A stretch of DNA of 64,000 nucleotides from an uncultured Clostridia bacterium (GTDB lineage Bacteria > Bacillota > Clostridia > Oscillospirales > Acutalibacteraceae): NCBI GenBank assembly GCA_947593615.1, contig CANQDR010000003.1, positions 26,690 through 90,689 on the forward strand. Direction: 5' to 3'. Each line of letters begins with the position of its first letter. Position 1 is the first letter of the stretch. The translations under genes were made by a program, and so were the position numbers. Positions 43,873 through 53,881 of this stretch are shown here, one piece after another. Below the pieces are notes generated by a model. The model had not been told where the DNA came from. It searched no databases and was given only the letters and a program-made list of their open reading frames with translations.

Positions 43873-45029
43873 TATACTTTGATAACGGAGCTACAACTTT
43901 TCCTAAACCTAATTCGGTTGTAAGAGCCGTTAATGATGTTTTGAGAATTCACGGAGCAAATCCCGGAAGAAGCGGTCATAATATGTCAATGAAATCGGCA
44001 GAAATAATGTATGACTGCCGAATGAATGCCGCTCAGCTTTTTAATATTGACGCTCCTGAAAAAATAATATTTACAAACAATTGCACAACTGCATTAAATT
44101 ACGTAATTAAGGGGATTTTGAAAAAGGGCGATCATGCCGTCATTTCCTCACTTGAACATAATGCAGTTGCACGCCCTCTTGAATTTCTCAAAGGACATGG
44201 AGTTGAATATTCCGTAGCAGATTATGCTCCGTATGACGATGATAAAACAATTGATAATTTCAGAAATGCAATCAAGGATAACACTAAGCTTGTAATATGT
44301 ACTCATGCGTCAAATGTGTTCGGAGTAAAGCTTCCTGTTGAGCGTATAGCAGCCTTGTGCAGAATTTACGGCATTTTATTTTGTGTTGATGCCGCTCAGA
44401 CGGCAGGCGTTGTGCCGATTTCTCTTAAAGACAGTTATATTGATTTTCTATGTACGGCAGGTCACAAAGGACTTTACGGGCCTATGGGTACGGGACTTCT
44501 TGTAATCAATACGGACAAAACTCCCGAAAGTCTTATACAAGGAGGAACTGGAAGTCTGTCATCGCAAAAATCTCAGCCGGAAATACTTCCCGATAAATAC
44601 GAAAGCGGAACACCGAATTTGCCCGGTATTGCAGGATTAAACGAAGGAATAAAATTCATAATGAGGCGCAATATTGAGCTGATTGAAAAACGCGAAATGT
44701 ACCTTACACAGAGAATGTATGACAATTTAAGCAGAATAAACGGCGTTATTTTATACACAAAACGACCTGACAGTGAATTTTTTGTACCTGTAATATCATT
44801 TAATATTGAGGGATTAGACAGCGAGGATACGGCGGCAATTCTAAACAGCAAATATAACATTGCGGTAAGAGCCGGACTGCACTGCGCGCCGATGGCACAC
44901 AGCTTTTATAATACAGAAAATACCGGTACGGTACGGGCGGTTATGTCGGTATTTACAAATACAAGTCAGGTTGATTATTTTACTTCTGCAGTCAGAAGTA
45001 TTAGTAGATTTAAAAAGAATTTAAAGTAA
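43869..45029 (+). CDS. Class V aminotransferase / cysteine desulfurase family protein
   Basis: A 386-residue PLP enzyme close to the EF2568-type cysteine desulfurase family (TIGR01977). Motifs are IYFDNGATTFPKPNSVV, GRSGHNMSMKSAE, FTNNCTTALNYVI, ISSLEHNAVARPLEFL, CVDAAQTAGVVPISL and the PLP Lys in TAGHKGLYGPMGTGLL. A C-terminal Cys (RAGLHCAPMAH) could be the sulfur-accepting residue. With DUF3343 it may move sulfur or selenium. selD and molybdenum hydroxylase genes, which can accompany the family, are not in the window. Confidence 0.85.
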   Translation: MIYFDNGATTFPKPNSVVRAVNDVLRIHGANPGRSGHNMSMKSAEIMYDCRMNAAQLFNIDAPEKIIFTNNCTTALNYVIKGILKKGDHAVISSLEHNAVARPLEFLKGHGVEYSVADYAPYDDDKTIDNFRNAIKDNTKLVICTHASNVFGVKLPVERIAALCRIYGILFCVDAAQTAGVVPISLKDSYIDFLCTAGHKGLYGPMGTGLLVINTDKTPESLIQGGTGSLSSQKSQPEILPDKYESGTPNLPGIAGLNEGIKFIMRRNIELIEKREMYLTQRMYDNLSRINGVILYTKRPDSEFFVPVISFNIEGLDSEDTAAILNSKYNIAVRAGLHCAPMAHSFYNTENTGTVRAVMSVFTNTSQVDYFTSAVRSISRFKKNLK

Positions 45030-45117
45030 ATTAAAAAAAGGATTTAAAAAGGTTGCAATTAATAATTAATGTGTGTTAAAATAACATAGGAAGTATAACG
45101 GAAAGGAGGATGACAGA

Positions 45118-45984
45118 TTGGAAATTATAGATAATATCTTTTCAATTTTTAAAACTATTCAGATAAGAGATATAATAGATATAATAGCAATTGCATTGAT
45201 TATTTTCGGATTGTTTAAAATCATTAGAGAAACGCGTGCTGTTCAGCTGTTAAAAGGTGTTTTGGTATTATTTATAGTTTACTTTATATCCTCTTTGTGC
45301 GGACTTGTAATGCTGTCATCCTTACTCAGGACGTTTTTTGAAGCAGCCGTTGTACTTATAGCAATAATTTTTCAGCCGGAAATCAGAAGGGTGCTTGAAC
45401 AAGTAGGCAGAAACAATACTTATAAAAAGTATTTTAAATTTTTCTCCAATCACGGAAAAAGTGATGAATGGAAAAAGGCTGTAAAAAAATCGATTGTTGA
45501 TGCCGCTGATACTTCTATTTTATTTTCACGTTCCAAAACAGGTGCTTTACTTGTTTTTGAGCGTGAAATTATGTTGTCTGATATTGCTGCTACCGGAACG
45601 ATTATTGATGCCGAAACTTCAGTTGCACTTTTCGGGAATATTTTTTTCAACAAGGCACCTCTGCACGACGGAGCGAGCATAATACGCGACGGAAAGCTGT
45701 TTGCGGCAGGCTGTATTCTTCCTCTTACAGATAATAAAAATGTTGACATAAATCTTGGAACCAGACATAGAGCCGCACTCGGAATAAGCGAGCAGAGTGA
45801 TGCGGTTGTACTTGTTGTAAGTGAAGAAACGGGAATAATATCCCTGGCAATAAACGGAGTGCTGTTGCGTGACTTTACTCGGGATTCGCTGATTAAAAAA
45901 CTTGAGGAATTTTTACTTGACGTGCATGATGATGAAAATGACGAAAACTCTCATGGCTTTCCGCTGAAGAAGGGGAGGTCTTGA
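45118..45984 (+). CDS. cdaA: Diadenylate cyclase CdaA
   Basis: A 288-residue membrane enzyme making c-di-AMP from two ATP. Three N-terminal helices (IAIALIIFGLFKI, LLKGVLVLFIVYFISSL, AAVVLIAIIFQPEIRRVLEQ) precede the DAC domain with the DGA motif (Asp184-Ala186, LHDGASIIRDGKL) and the RHR motif (Arg216-Arg218, LGTRHRAALGISEQSDA). The TTG start is set by GAAAGGAGG. cdaR follows after two bases; glmM, usually third in the operon, is absent. Confidence 0.95.
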   Translation: MEIIDNIFSIFKTIQIRDIIDIIAIALIIFGLFKIIRETRAVQLLKGVLVLFIVYFISSLCGLVMLSSLLRTFFEAAVVLIAIIFQPEIRRVLEQVGRNNTYKKYFKFFSNHGKSDEWKKAVKKSIVDAADTSILFSRSKTGALLVFEREIMLSDIAATGTIIDAETSVALFGNIFFNKAPLHDGASIIRDGKLFAAGCILPLTDNKNVDINLGTRHRAALGISEQSDAVVLVVSEETGIISLAINGVLLRDFTRDSLIKKLEEFLLDVHDDENDENSHGFPLKKGRS

Positions 45985-45986
45985 TT

Positions 45987-47243
45987 GTGAAGAAAAAGAA
46001 ATTCTCCCTAAATAGTCTGCTGCAAAACGGTAAATTTCTGTTCGTAATTTCAATTTTAATATCTTTATCAACTTGGGTATATATGAGTATGGGTTCGTCT
46101 AACGATACAAATGTAACAATAAGCAATATACCTATTCAAATCGAGCTGCCCGACTCGGCTCGTGAAAACGGTTTGCAGGTCTTTTCGGGTGGCGACCAGA
46201 CTGCTTCCGTTACCGTGACAGGTAACCGAGCAATTCTCGGTTCGATAAACGAGTCGGATATTACCGTTACTGCGGCTGCAAATACAATTAATTCTTCGGG
46301 AAATTATATGTTGGCTGTTTCAGCGGCAAAAACTGATCCATCAAGTAATTTTCAGATTACATCTGCTGCTACGCCCTCGTCAATAAATGTGACGATTGAC
46401 TATTTCCGCGAAAGCACATACCAAATTCAGGAGAATGTTGTTTATAAGGTTGCTGACGGATACTACGCTGTTACTTCTCTTTCTTCAAATTCGGTAGTAA
46501 TTTCCGGACCGCAGACTGAAATTTCAAAGATTGATAAGGTTTCTGCTGTTTCGCAAATTGACGGAACTCTCACAGATACCGTTACAACCGACGCAGAAAT
46601 TATATTGTATGATAAAAACAATAACAGACTGTCTACAGATTTATTTACAATGGATTTAAATACATTAAAAGCAACGGTTTCGGTGCTTCCTGAGAAAACT
46701 GTTGACGTAAAGCCTGTGTTTATAAATAAACCGAGTGGTTTAAAAATCACGGATGATATGATTTCAGTTACACCTTCATCAATTCTCCTTGCAGGTCCTA
46801 AAGAAGTGCTCGATAATACTGAAAGTGTAAATCTTGAAGCAATTGATTTTTCAGCTCTGAAAAATGAAACTAAAACTTTCTCGCTCGGCATTGATATTCC
46901 ATCTGACTGCAAAAATATAAGCAACACTACGACCGCAACTGTAACTCTTGATTTAAGAGGTTTGACAAGCAAGAATTTTACTGTTGATAAATTTACAGTA
47001 AACGGTTTGTCAGCGGATTATAATGCTGATGTTACACAGAACAGCATTTCAGTTACAATAATAGGTCCCAAGAATGAGCTTGACAGTCTGGCAAAAAGTA
47101 AAATTACTGCTGTTATCGATACATCAGACTCCAAGGGAACAACAGGTTCGGTTCAGATGCCTGTAAGCTTTAAAATCAACGGTACAAACAGTTGTTGGGC
47201 TTATGGTACTTATAAAGCAAATCTGACAATAACCGAAAAATAA
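45987..47243 (+). CDS. cdaR: CdaA regulatory protein CdaR (YbbR domains)
   Basis: A protein of about 418 residues with one N-terminal TM helix (FLFVISILISLSTWVYMSM) and an extracytoplasmic part made of about four YbbR repeats, recognisable by recurring VSVLPEKTVDVKPVF, ILLAGPKEVLDNTESV and ITIIGPKNELDSL-like segments. It is known to modulate CdaA. The frame is open from a TTG at 45981, but GGGGAGG at 45972-45978 is best spaced for the GTG at 45987. A terminator hairpin follows. Confidence 0.9.
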   Translation: MKKKKFSLNSLLQNGKFLFVISILISLSTWVYMSMGSSNDTNVTISNIPIQIELPDSARENGLQVFSGGDQTASVTVTGNRAILGSINESDITVTAAANTINSSGNYMLAVSAAKTDPSSNFQITSAATPSSINVTIDYFRESTYQIQENVVYKVADGYYAVTSLSSNSVVISGPQTEISKIDKVSAVSQIDGTLTDTVTTDAEIILYDKNNNRLSTDLFTMDLNTLKATVSVLPEKTVDVKPVFINKPSGLKITDDMISVTPSSILLAGPKEVLDNTESVNLEAIDFSALKNETKTFSLGIDIPSDCKNISNTTTATVTLDLRGLTSKNFTVDKFTVNGLSADYNADVTQNSISVTIIGPKNELDSLAKSKITAVIDTSDSKGTTGSVQMPVSFKINGTNSCWAYGTYKANLTITEK

Positions 47244-47260
47244 CTTTATAATGATTTAAT

Positions 47261-47284
47261 GCAGACAGTAAAAAGCTGTCTGCA
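47261..47284 (+). terminator. Terminator after cdaR
   Basis: GCAGACAG pairs with CTGTCTGC and is followed by ATTTTAT. Confidence 0.75.
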
Positions 47285-47394
47285 TTTTATATAGTTATGA
47301 GTTTAATATTTAGTATATTTTATATTATTTACGGTTACTTTAACTAAATTAAAATATTAATTATTGTCGTTTGTGACAAAAAATTATAAGTATA

Positions 47395-47423
47395 TTGTTT
47401 GAGTTAATCAGGTATGATATAAT
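47395..47423 (+). promoter_or_regulatory. Promoter of the Sas6-like gene
   Basis: TTGTTT at 47395-47400 and a perfect TATAAT at 47418-47423 are spaced 17 bp apart, 37 bp before the ATG. Confidence 0.65.
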
Positions 47424-47460
47424 TTATTTGATGAAAAACATCGAAAAAAGGAGAATTAAC

Positions 47461-49671
47461 ATGAAAAAAGAAAGAAGAATCGCAAGCATTTTGCTTGCGG
47501 CGGCAATGATATTTGCAGCATTTGTTTCTACAGCATTTACTGCGTCTGCCGCGACTTCAGGCTCGCAGGTTTACTTTGATAACTCGGCGTATAACTGGGA
47601 TAAAGTATATGTTTACGCTTACGGTTCAAAGGAAAACGCAAAGTGGCCGGGACAGTTAATGGAAAAGGATGACAGTGGATTTTACACAAAATCTTTTCCG
47701 TCAACTTATTCATCCGAAAATATAATTTTTACAAACGGACTTGAAGAGGATGCAGGAAAGGAACAGTATCCGGCTGAGGCTGGACTACCGCTAAAGAAAG
47801 GCGAATGTAAGCTTCTTACTGCTGATTTACATTGGGTTGACTACGGCAAGCCTGATGACCACGGATACGGTTTCTCCTATGTCGCTTCGGGAACAGCTTT
47901 TTCAAATGAGAGTATTAATGTGAAGCTCGGATTAAAAAATGCTTCTGTTGGATATTACTCAATTGACGGCTCTCCTAAAACACAGTATTCACAAGGTGAT
48001 GTTATCACCGTAGGCGAAGGAAAGATTGGAAATTCAACCGTTTCACTCGTACTCTCAGCAACCGGAAGCGACGGAGTTGAAACTGAGCAGAATTATACTT
48101 TCAAAAAGACATTTACCGAGACAATGACAACCTTTTCTTCAAAATCAGACGGACATACGACTGAGGCGGAAACGGGTTATTATTCTACAAATCCAAACTT
48201 GCAGCTTGGTAAAAACAAAACTATTACGGTTGACGGAGATGTAAGCGACTGGGACAGCTCAATGATAATTGCTCAGGGCGTTGCCAATGATGATCCCCGT
48301 GTTTATATGCCGTCTGCAATGCATGAACAGCCATGGGACGCCTATGCACTTTACAGCGCATGGGATGACGAAAATCTCTATTTTATGTGGGAAATGGCGA
48401 ACACAACGTATATAGTATCCCCGTCTGATAATTTTGCCGCTTCAAATGAAGCACGTCCTTGGAGAAACAGTATTCCTATGTATCTTGCATTATCTATTGA
48501 TCCTGCAAAACAAGCTTCAGGCAAGGCTGTAGGAACTAATACAAACGGCTCAACTTACACAAATCCGTTCGTATGGGGCTGTGACAACGGAGTCGCAAAA
48601 GACGGCGGTACTTCGTTTGAAACACATATTGATACTCTTATCGCAATGGATAGTAACAATTCAAACGGCGGAGCTTCAATTTTCAAAGCAGATACACTTG
48701 ATACTGACGGAAAATATATGTTTAATTACGATACAAGAATACCGATTGGCGTAACGTCATTTGAGAAGCAGGACAATCAGAACGGCTTTAAGATTAAATA
48801 TGCCAACGGCACAAAAAGTAATACGCTATACGGTGTGAACGGTGCAAAGGGTACACGTGTGTTGGGCGATAATACAGACCCTAATTCAAACTGGGTCGAT
48901 TTCTTTGACTTGGGTTATAAATCTTCTTACGGCTATGTTTATGAAGTAGCCATTCCTCTTTCAACTTTGGGAATTGATAAGAATTACATTGAAACAAAGG
49001 GAATAGGCGCAATGCAGATTCTTACATACGGTACTTCTGGAATGGATACGCTTCCTCACGATCCTTCAATGCTCGACAGTGCTAATGTTGCATACAGCTA
49101 TGATCCATCTACATCGCATGAAAAAGAGGACGTTGATAATATCACGGTACCTTTGGCACGCGTAGGGGCATTGCTTGAAGACACAGTCGTAAACAACGCT
49201 CCGCTTGAAGTAAACTTCGGTGCAGATAGAAGCTCAGGACAGGCTGCAAATACTCCGATAACATTGTCAGCGCAGGCATATCATGCTGACGGCAATGTTG
49301 AGTATGATTTTGCAGTTAACGGAGTTTCGGTACAGAAATCAAATTCAAATTCATATGTATGGACTCCTGCTGAAACAGGCAGTTATAAAATTTCCGTCAC
49401 GGTAACGGATTCAAAGGGCAATACAGTAAATTCTGTAAAGAATTTTGTTATCGGTGAACAATCACAACAGCAATATTTGCTTGGTGATGTAAACTTAGAC
49501 GGCATAGTAAATATTGTTGACGCTACAGATATTCAAAAATATCTGGTTGACTTAGAAGAGTTCAGTGACCTTCAGTTAAGTCTTGCTGACGTTGATAAAG
49601 ACGGCAGTACAAAAGTTATTGATGCTACTCTCATTCAGAAATATATAGCAGAGCTTGAAACATTTAATTAA
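47461..49671 (+). CDS. sas6: Sas6-like starch-binding dockerin protein (CBM26, CBM74)
   Basis: A 736-residue secreted, non-catalytic starch-binding protein. Signal peptide ASILLAAAMIFAAFVSTAFT. CBM26 at about 34-128 has aromatic binding residues in VYFDNSAYNWDKVYVYAY and AKWPGQLMEKD. A first Ig-like domain is at about 134-225. A large CBM74-like domain is at about 235-565 (ITVDGDVSDWDSSM, LYSAWDDENLYFMWEMANTT, YVYEVAIPLSTLGI). A second Ig-like domain is at about 580-670. A C-terminal type I dockerin has two intact loops (GDVNLDGIVNIVDATDIQKY, ADVDKDGSTKVIDATLIQKY). The order matches Sas6 of the R. bromii amylosome, which binds resistant starch. GGAG precedes the ATG at 47461; the frame is open further upstream, but the signal peptide starts here. 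Confidence 0.88.
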   Translation: MKKERRIASILLAAAMIFAAFVSTAFTASAATSGSQVYFDNSAYNWDKVYVYAYGSKENAKWPGQLMEKDDSGFYTKSFPSTYSSENIIFTNGLEEDAGKEQYPAEAGLPLKKGECKLLTADLHWVDYGKPDDHGYGFSYVASGTAFSNESINVKLGLKNASVGYYSIDGSPKTQYSQGDVITVGEGKIGNSTVSLVLSATGSDGVETEQNYTFKKTFTETMTTFSSKSDGHTTEAETGYYSTNPNLQLGKNKTITVDGDVSDWDSSMIIAQGVANDDPRVYMPSAMHEQPWDAYALYSAWDDENLYFMWEMANTTYIVSPSDNFAASNEARPWRNSIPMYLALSIDPAKQASGKAVGTNTNGSTYTNPFVWGCDNGVAKDGGTSFETHIDTLIAMDSNNSNGGASIFKADTLDTDGKYMFNYDTRIPIGVTSFEKQDNQNGFKIKYANGTKSNTLYGVNGAKGTRVLGDNTDPNSNWVDFFDLGYKSSYGYVYEVAIPLSTLGIDKNYIETKGIGAMQILTYGTSGMDTLPHDPSMLDSANVAYSYDPSTSHEKEDVDNITVPLARVGALLEDTVVNNAPLEVNFGADRSSGQAANTPITLSAQAYHADGNVEYDFAVNGVSVQKSNSNSYVWTPAETGSYKISVTVTDSKGNTVNSVKNFVIGEQSQQQYLLGDVNLDGIVNIVDATDIQKYLVDLEEFSDLQLSLADVDKDGSTKVIDATLIQKYIAELETFN

Positions 49672-49688
49672 ATAAAGCTATAATGAAT

Positions 49689-49719
49689 CCCCCACAGTTC
49701 ACAATAACGGCTGTGGGGG
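49689..49719. terminator. Terminator between convergent genes
   Basis: CCCCCACAG pairs with CTGTGGGGG, followed by TATCGATTTTTT, between the Sas6-like gene (plus) and rodA (minus). Confidence 0.8.
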
Positions 49720-49733
49720 TATCGATTTTTTGA

Positions 49734-50903
49734 CTATATTTTCTGCCGGCTTTGACTCCCGCGTCTGAGAGTTACGGTATCCATATCGTCAACATTATGA
49801 TTTTTCACACTCTGAACAAGTCCTATGCAAATTAACGTGCTGAGAGCAGATGTGCCTCCTGAACTGAACAGAGGAAGCGTTATTCCGATTACAGGGAAGA
49901 AGCCCAGAACCATTCCTAAATTAATAATGCTTTGAGAAGCAATCATGGCAAAAACGCCGCAGCAAATGAATTTGCCCTGCAAATCATTTGCATTTTTTGC
50001 ATTTAGGATAATTTTTATAATTATCAAAAAAAGAATTGCCAGAAGCAAAATACACCCGATAAAACCAAGCTCTTCTCCTGCTACAGTAAAAATAAAATCG
50101 TTTTCCTGCTCGGGCACGATTCCGTATTCAACCCGTGAACCGTTATAAAGTCCGCTTCCGCTTATGCCTCCACTTGCTATTGAAACTTTACCCTGATATT
50201 GCTGCCAGCCGTAATTAGTCATAGAATTTCCGTCAATATCAAATAAGGCAAGAAATCTGTTTCTGTGTTCATCATTCATAAAAAAATTCCAGATAATCGG
50301 TATTCCTATTAAAAGAAGACCTCCGAAAATTGCAAAATATTTTAGCTGAACACCTGCTGTAAAAGCCATGATAAGAAAAATCATTCCGAAAATCAAAACT
50401 GTACCGTCATCGCCCTGAAAATGGATTATGACCATCGGAATTAAAGCGTGAATTACGAGAGAAATAACACCTGCAAAGCTTTTTAGTAAATTTTTTTCAT
50501 TAAGATACGACAGATGTTTTGTAAATGTAATAATAAAGCATATTTTAATAAATTCGGAGGGTTGTATTGTAAAACCTCCCGGAAGCTGAATCCATGCCGT
50601 GTCATCTGTACCTGCAACCTGTATTCCGAATACAAATACAAGCGCGGCAAGAATTGCAGCTATAAAAGCGGCAAAATACCATTTTCGGACTAAATATCTG
50701 TAATCTGCAACTGAAATTATGACTGCCGCTGTCAGACCTATTACGACGGCGGCTAATTGTGTTTTTAAAAAATTGTAGTCGCCTGAACGCTGCATACTTG
50801 AAATTAGCAACATGCTGTATATTACAGCAATCAAAGTCAAAATCCAAAGGAAAACATCTGTTTTTTTGAAATAGTCTAAAACAGAATGAGAAATTTTATT
50901 CAA
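49734..50903 (-). CDS. rodA: Rod shape-determining protein RodA (SEDS glycosyltransferase)
   Basis: A 389-residue SEDS-family integral membrane peptidoglycan polymerase with about ten helices. The family segments are FTIQPSEFIKICFIITFTKH, MVIIHFQGDDGTVLIFGMI with the catalytic Asp region, GGISGSGLYNGSRVEYGIVP, QENDFIFTVAGEELGFIG and LPLFSSGGTSALSTLICIGL. RodA is favoured over FtsW or SpoVE by SRVEYGIVPEQ and the isolated position, but the distinction is not absolute. The start codon is TTG. Its promoter would lie in the divergent gap with fhs. Confidence 0.88.
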   Translation of the reverse strand: MNKISHSVLDYFKKTDVFLWILTLIAVIYSMLLISSMQRSGDYNFLKTQLAAVVIGLTAAVIISVADYRYLVRKWYFAAFIAAILAALVFVFGIQVAGTDDTAWIQLPGGFTIQPSEFIKICFIITFTKHLSYLNEKNLLKSFAGVISLVIHALIPMVIIHFQGDDGTVLIFGMIFLIMAFTAGVQLKYFAIFGGLLLIGIPIIWNFFMNDEHRNRFLALFDIDGNSMTNYGWQQYQGKVSIASGGISGSGLYNGSRVEYGIVPEQENDFIFTVAGEELGFIGCILLLAILFLIIIKIILNAKNANDLQGKFICCGVFAMIASQSIINLGMVLGFFPVIGITLPLFSSGGTSALSTLICIGLVQSVKNHNVDDMDTVTLRRGSQSRQKI

Positions 50904-51082
50904 ACAAAACGCCCCGCAGTTATTTTATGACGAAATTTAAAACCATCAATACCTTTTCATATATACTCTGAAATTATTATATTAAATTATGGATTTAATA
51001 TCAAGTATATTTTCAAATAGGAATAATACAGTCGTTTTAGTTTGATATAATAATAGCGAATAATGTTTGGAGGTGCTGTTAT

Positions 51083-52750
51083 ATGTTATCTGATATTGAA
51101 ATAGCTCAGCAGGCGCAGCTTCGACCTATTAAGGAAATTGCCTCTCAAGTCGGCATATCTGAGGATGAACTTGAGTTTTACGGAAAGTACAAGGCCAAGC
51201 TTTCCGACGAGCTCGTGCAAAGAGTCAAGGATAATCCTGATGGAAAGTTAATTCTTGTTACTGCCATTAATCCTACTCCTGCCGGTGAGGGAAAAACAAC
51301 AACAACCGCAGGTCTTGGACAGGCTATGGCTAAAATAGGCAAGAAAGCTATTATTGCTTTGCGTGAACCATCGCTTGGTCCCGTATTCGGAATTAAAGGC
51401 GGTGCGGCAGGAGGCGGCTATGCACAGGTTTTGCCTATGGAGGATATAAATCTTCACTTTACAGGTGATATGCACGCAATAACCTCTGCAAATAACCTTT
51501 GCTGTGCAATGCTTGATAATCATATTCAGCAGGGAAATACCCTTATGATTGACCCTCGCAGAATTTTAATTAAGCGTTGTCTTGATATGAACGACCGTGC
51601 GCTCAGAAATATAGTTTTAGGACTTGGAGGCAAGGTGAACGGTGTTCCGAGAGAGGATCACTTTATTATTACTGTGGCTTCCGAGGTTATGGCTATACTT
51701 TGTCTTGCTAATGATATTTATGATTTAAAGGAAAGGCTCGGAAAAATTCTTGTTGCCTACACATATTCGGGTGATCCCGTGTATGCTAAGGATTTAAAAG
51801 CTGACGGAGCTATGACAGCGCTTCTTAAAGACGCCATAAAACCAAATCTTGTACAAACGCTTGAGGGCACTCCTGCAATTATGCACGGAGGACCGTTTGC
51901 TAATATTGCGCACGGATGCAACAGTGTGCGTGCAACAAAACTTGCGCTAAAGCTTGCAAATTACTGCATTACAGAGGCCGGATTCGGTTCAGACCTTGGT
52001 GCGGAAAAATTCCTTGACATAAAGTGCAGATATGCAGGATTGTCACCGTCTGCTATCGTAGTTGTTGCTACGTGCCGTGCTTTAAAATATAACGGCGGTG
52101 TTCCAAAGTCAGAGGTGTCTAAGGAAAACCTTGAGGCTCTGAAAAAGGGAATTGTAAATCTCGGCGTTCACATCAATAATATGCGTAAATATAATGTGCC
52201 CGTTGTTGTTGCGATAAATCAATTTGGCTCAGATACAGAAGCTGAACTTAAATTTATTGAAGATTATTGCAAAGAAAACGGAGCAGATTTTGCTCTTTCA
52301 AATGTATTCAGCAAGGGCGGAGAAGGCGGCATTGAGCTTGCTAACAAAGTTGTTGAAGCCTGTGAAAAACCGTCTGCTTTTGAACCGATATATTCACTTG
52401 ATTTATCACTAAAGGAAAAAATTGAGAAAATAGCATCAACAATTTACGGTGCGGGCAAGGTAAATTATACAACTGCTGCCGAAAAGGCAATTAAAGAAGT
52501 CGTTTCTTTGGGTGCAGACAAGCTTCCTGTTTGCATAGCTAAAACTCAGTATTCGTTATCAGATGATCCCGCTTTGCTGGGAGCACCTGAGAATTTTGAA
52601 ATTACAGTAAGAAACGTCAGCTTGTCAAACGGCGCAGGATTTGTCGTTGTTTATACAGGCGATATTATGACAATGCCCGGACTTCCGAAAGTTCCTGCTG
52701 CTCATAGCATTGATGTAGATGAAAACGGAAAGATAGTCGGTTTGTTCTGA
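51083..52750 (+). CDS. fhs: Formate--tetrahydrofolate ligase
   Basis: A 555-residue cytosolic ATP-dependent enzyme forming 10-formyl-THF, used in one-carbon metabolism of Clostridia. Features are [20 protein letters not shown] (ATP loop), [54 protein letters not shown] and [20 protein letters not shown] near the end. Length is typical. A TATAAT lies about 35 bp upstream and GGAGGTGCTGTT precedes the ATG. tsaE begins one base after its stop. Confidence 0.97.
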   Translation: MLSDIEIAQQAQLRPIKEIASQVGISEDELEFYGKYKAKLSDELVQRVKDNPDGKLILVTAINPTPAGEGKTTTTAGLGQAMAKIGKKAIIALREPSLGPVFGIKGGAAGGGYAQVLPMEDINLHFTGDMHAITSANNLCCAMLDNHIQQGNTLMIDPRRILIKRCLDMNDRALRNIVLGLGGKVNGVPREDHFIITVASEVMAILCLANDIYDLKERLGKILVAYTYSGDPVYAKDLKADGAMTALLKDAIKPNLVQTLEGTPAIMHGGPFANIAHGCNSVRATKLALKLANYCITEAGFGSDLGAEKFLDIKCRYAGLSPSAIVVVATCRALKYNGGVPKSEVSKENLEALKKGIVNLGVHINNMRKYNVPVVVAINQFGSDTEAELKFIEDYCKENGADFALSNVFSKGGEGGIELANKVVEACEKPSAFEPIYSLDLSLKEKIEKIASTIYGAGKVNYTTAAEKAIKEVVSLGADKLPVCIAKTQYSLSDDPALLGAPENFEITVRNVSLSNGAGFVVVYTGDIMTMPGLPKVPAAHSIDVDENGKIVGLF

Positions 52751-52751
52751 T

Positions 52752-53177
52752 ATGAAAAGGATAATTTCTAAAAGTGCAGAGGAAACCGAAAAAATCGGAG
52801 TTTTAATCGCTGATAAACTCTCCGGAAATGAGGTTATAGCGCTTTTTGGCGGTCTTGGAATGGGGAAAACGTCTTTTACGCGCGGACTTTCCCTTGCTCT
52901 CGGAGTTTCAGACGGAGTTTCAAGTCCGACATTTGCTCTTGTAAATGAATATCAAGGAAAGTACAATATTTATCATTTTGATATGTACAGAGTAACATCA
53001 TGGGAGGACCTGTACTCAACAGGTTTTTTTGATTATATTGGCAACGGTGTTCTTGTTATAGAGTGGAGCGAGAATATTGAAGGTGCATTGCCCGAAAACT
53101 CAATCAGAATCAATATTAAAATGGGTCGCCAGGATAACGAGCGTATTTTTGAAATAGAGGGTGTTGATTTAGAATGA
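52752..53177 (+). CDS. tsaE: tRNA t6A biosynthesis ATPase TsaE
   Basis: A 141-residue P-loop ATPase needed with TsaB, TsaC and TsaD for threonylcarbamoyl-adenosine at tRNA position 37. The Walker A motif is FGGLGMGKTSFTRGL. SSPTFALVNEYQG, YHFDMYRV and the late VLVIEWSENIEGALP are family marks. Its stop overlaps the tsaB start by four bases. TsaD is encoded elsewhere; MtaB, which modifies t6A, is encoded at 27.8 kb. Confidence 0.94.
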   Translation: MKRIISKSAEETEKIGVLIADKLSGNEVIALFGGLGMGKTSFTRGLSLALGVSDGVSSPTFALVNEYQGKYNIYHFDMYRVTSWEDLYSTGFFDYIGNGVLVIEWSENIEGALPENSIRINIKMGRQDNERIFEIEGVDLE

Positions 53178-53881
53178 AAATTCTTGCTGTCGATACTTCG
53201 GCAACTGCTGCTTCCGTGGCAATTGCTGAAAAAAATAAAATAATCGGTGAATTTTCAATCAATACTTCACTTACTCACAGCCAGACGCTTATAACTATGA
53301 TTGACGACCTTCTGAAAAATACAGGTGTTTCAATCAATGACATTGAAGCTGTTGCAGTAAACTCAGGACCCGGTTCATTTACAGGTGTGCGCATAGGTGT
53401 TGCCGCTGTAAAGGGAATTGCATTTCCGCATGATTTGCCGTGTGTGTCGGTTTCTACTTTATACAGTATGGCTTACAATATGCTCGGAAATGACTGCATT
53501 GTCTGCGCCGTAATGGATGCCCGCTGTTCTCAGGTTTATAATGCAATATTCAGAGTCAACGGAAGTAAAATAGAACGTCTTACTGATGACAGAGCGTTAT
53601 CGTTGCAGGATTTAAAGTCGGAATTAAATAATTATACTGAAAAAGTTGTTCTGGTCGGCGACGGTGCACTGTTATGCAGTGAATACTTAAATAATAAACT
53701 TGAAAATGTAGTTCTTTCAGCTATTAACAACAGAATTCAAACAGCATCATCTGTTGCGTGTGCTGCTTTTGAAATGATAGAGAAAGGCGATATTACTACT
53801 TGTTCAAAATTAATGCCTGCTTATCTCAGATTGCCTCAGGCACAAAGGGAATTAAATAAAAAACAGGGGGTAAATAAATGA
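53174..53881 (+). CDS. tsaB: tRNA t6A biosynthesis protein TsaB
   Basis: A 235-residue ASKHA-fold partner of TsaD. N-terminal ILAVDTSATAASVAIAE, then SLTHSQTLITMIDDLL, VNSGPGSFTGVRIGVAAVKG and VCAVMDARCSQVYNAIF are typical. The C-terminus is the short YLRLPQAQRE type. It overlaps tsaE upstream and rpiB downstream by four bases each, so tsaE-tsaB-rpiB are translated together. Confidence 0.93.
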   Translation: MKILAVDTSATAASVAIAEKNKIIGEFSINTSLTHSQTLITMIDDLLKNTGVSINDIEAVAVNSGPGSFTGVRIGVAAVKGIAFPHDLPCVSVSTLYSMAYNMLGNDCIVCAVMDARCSQVYNAIFRVNGSKIERLTDDRALSLQDLKSELNNYTEKVVLVGDGALLCSEYLNNKLENVVLSAINNRIQTASSVACAAFEMIEKGDITTCSKLMPAYLRLPQAQRELNKKQGVNK

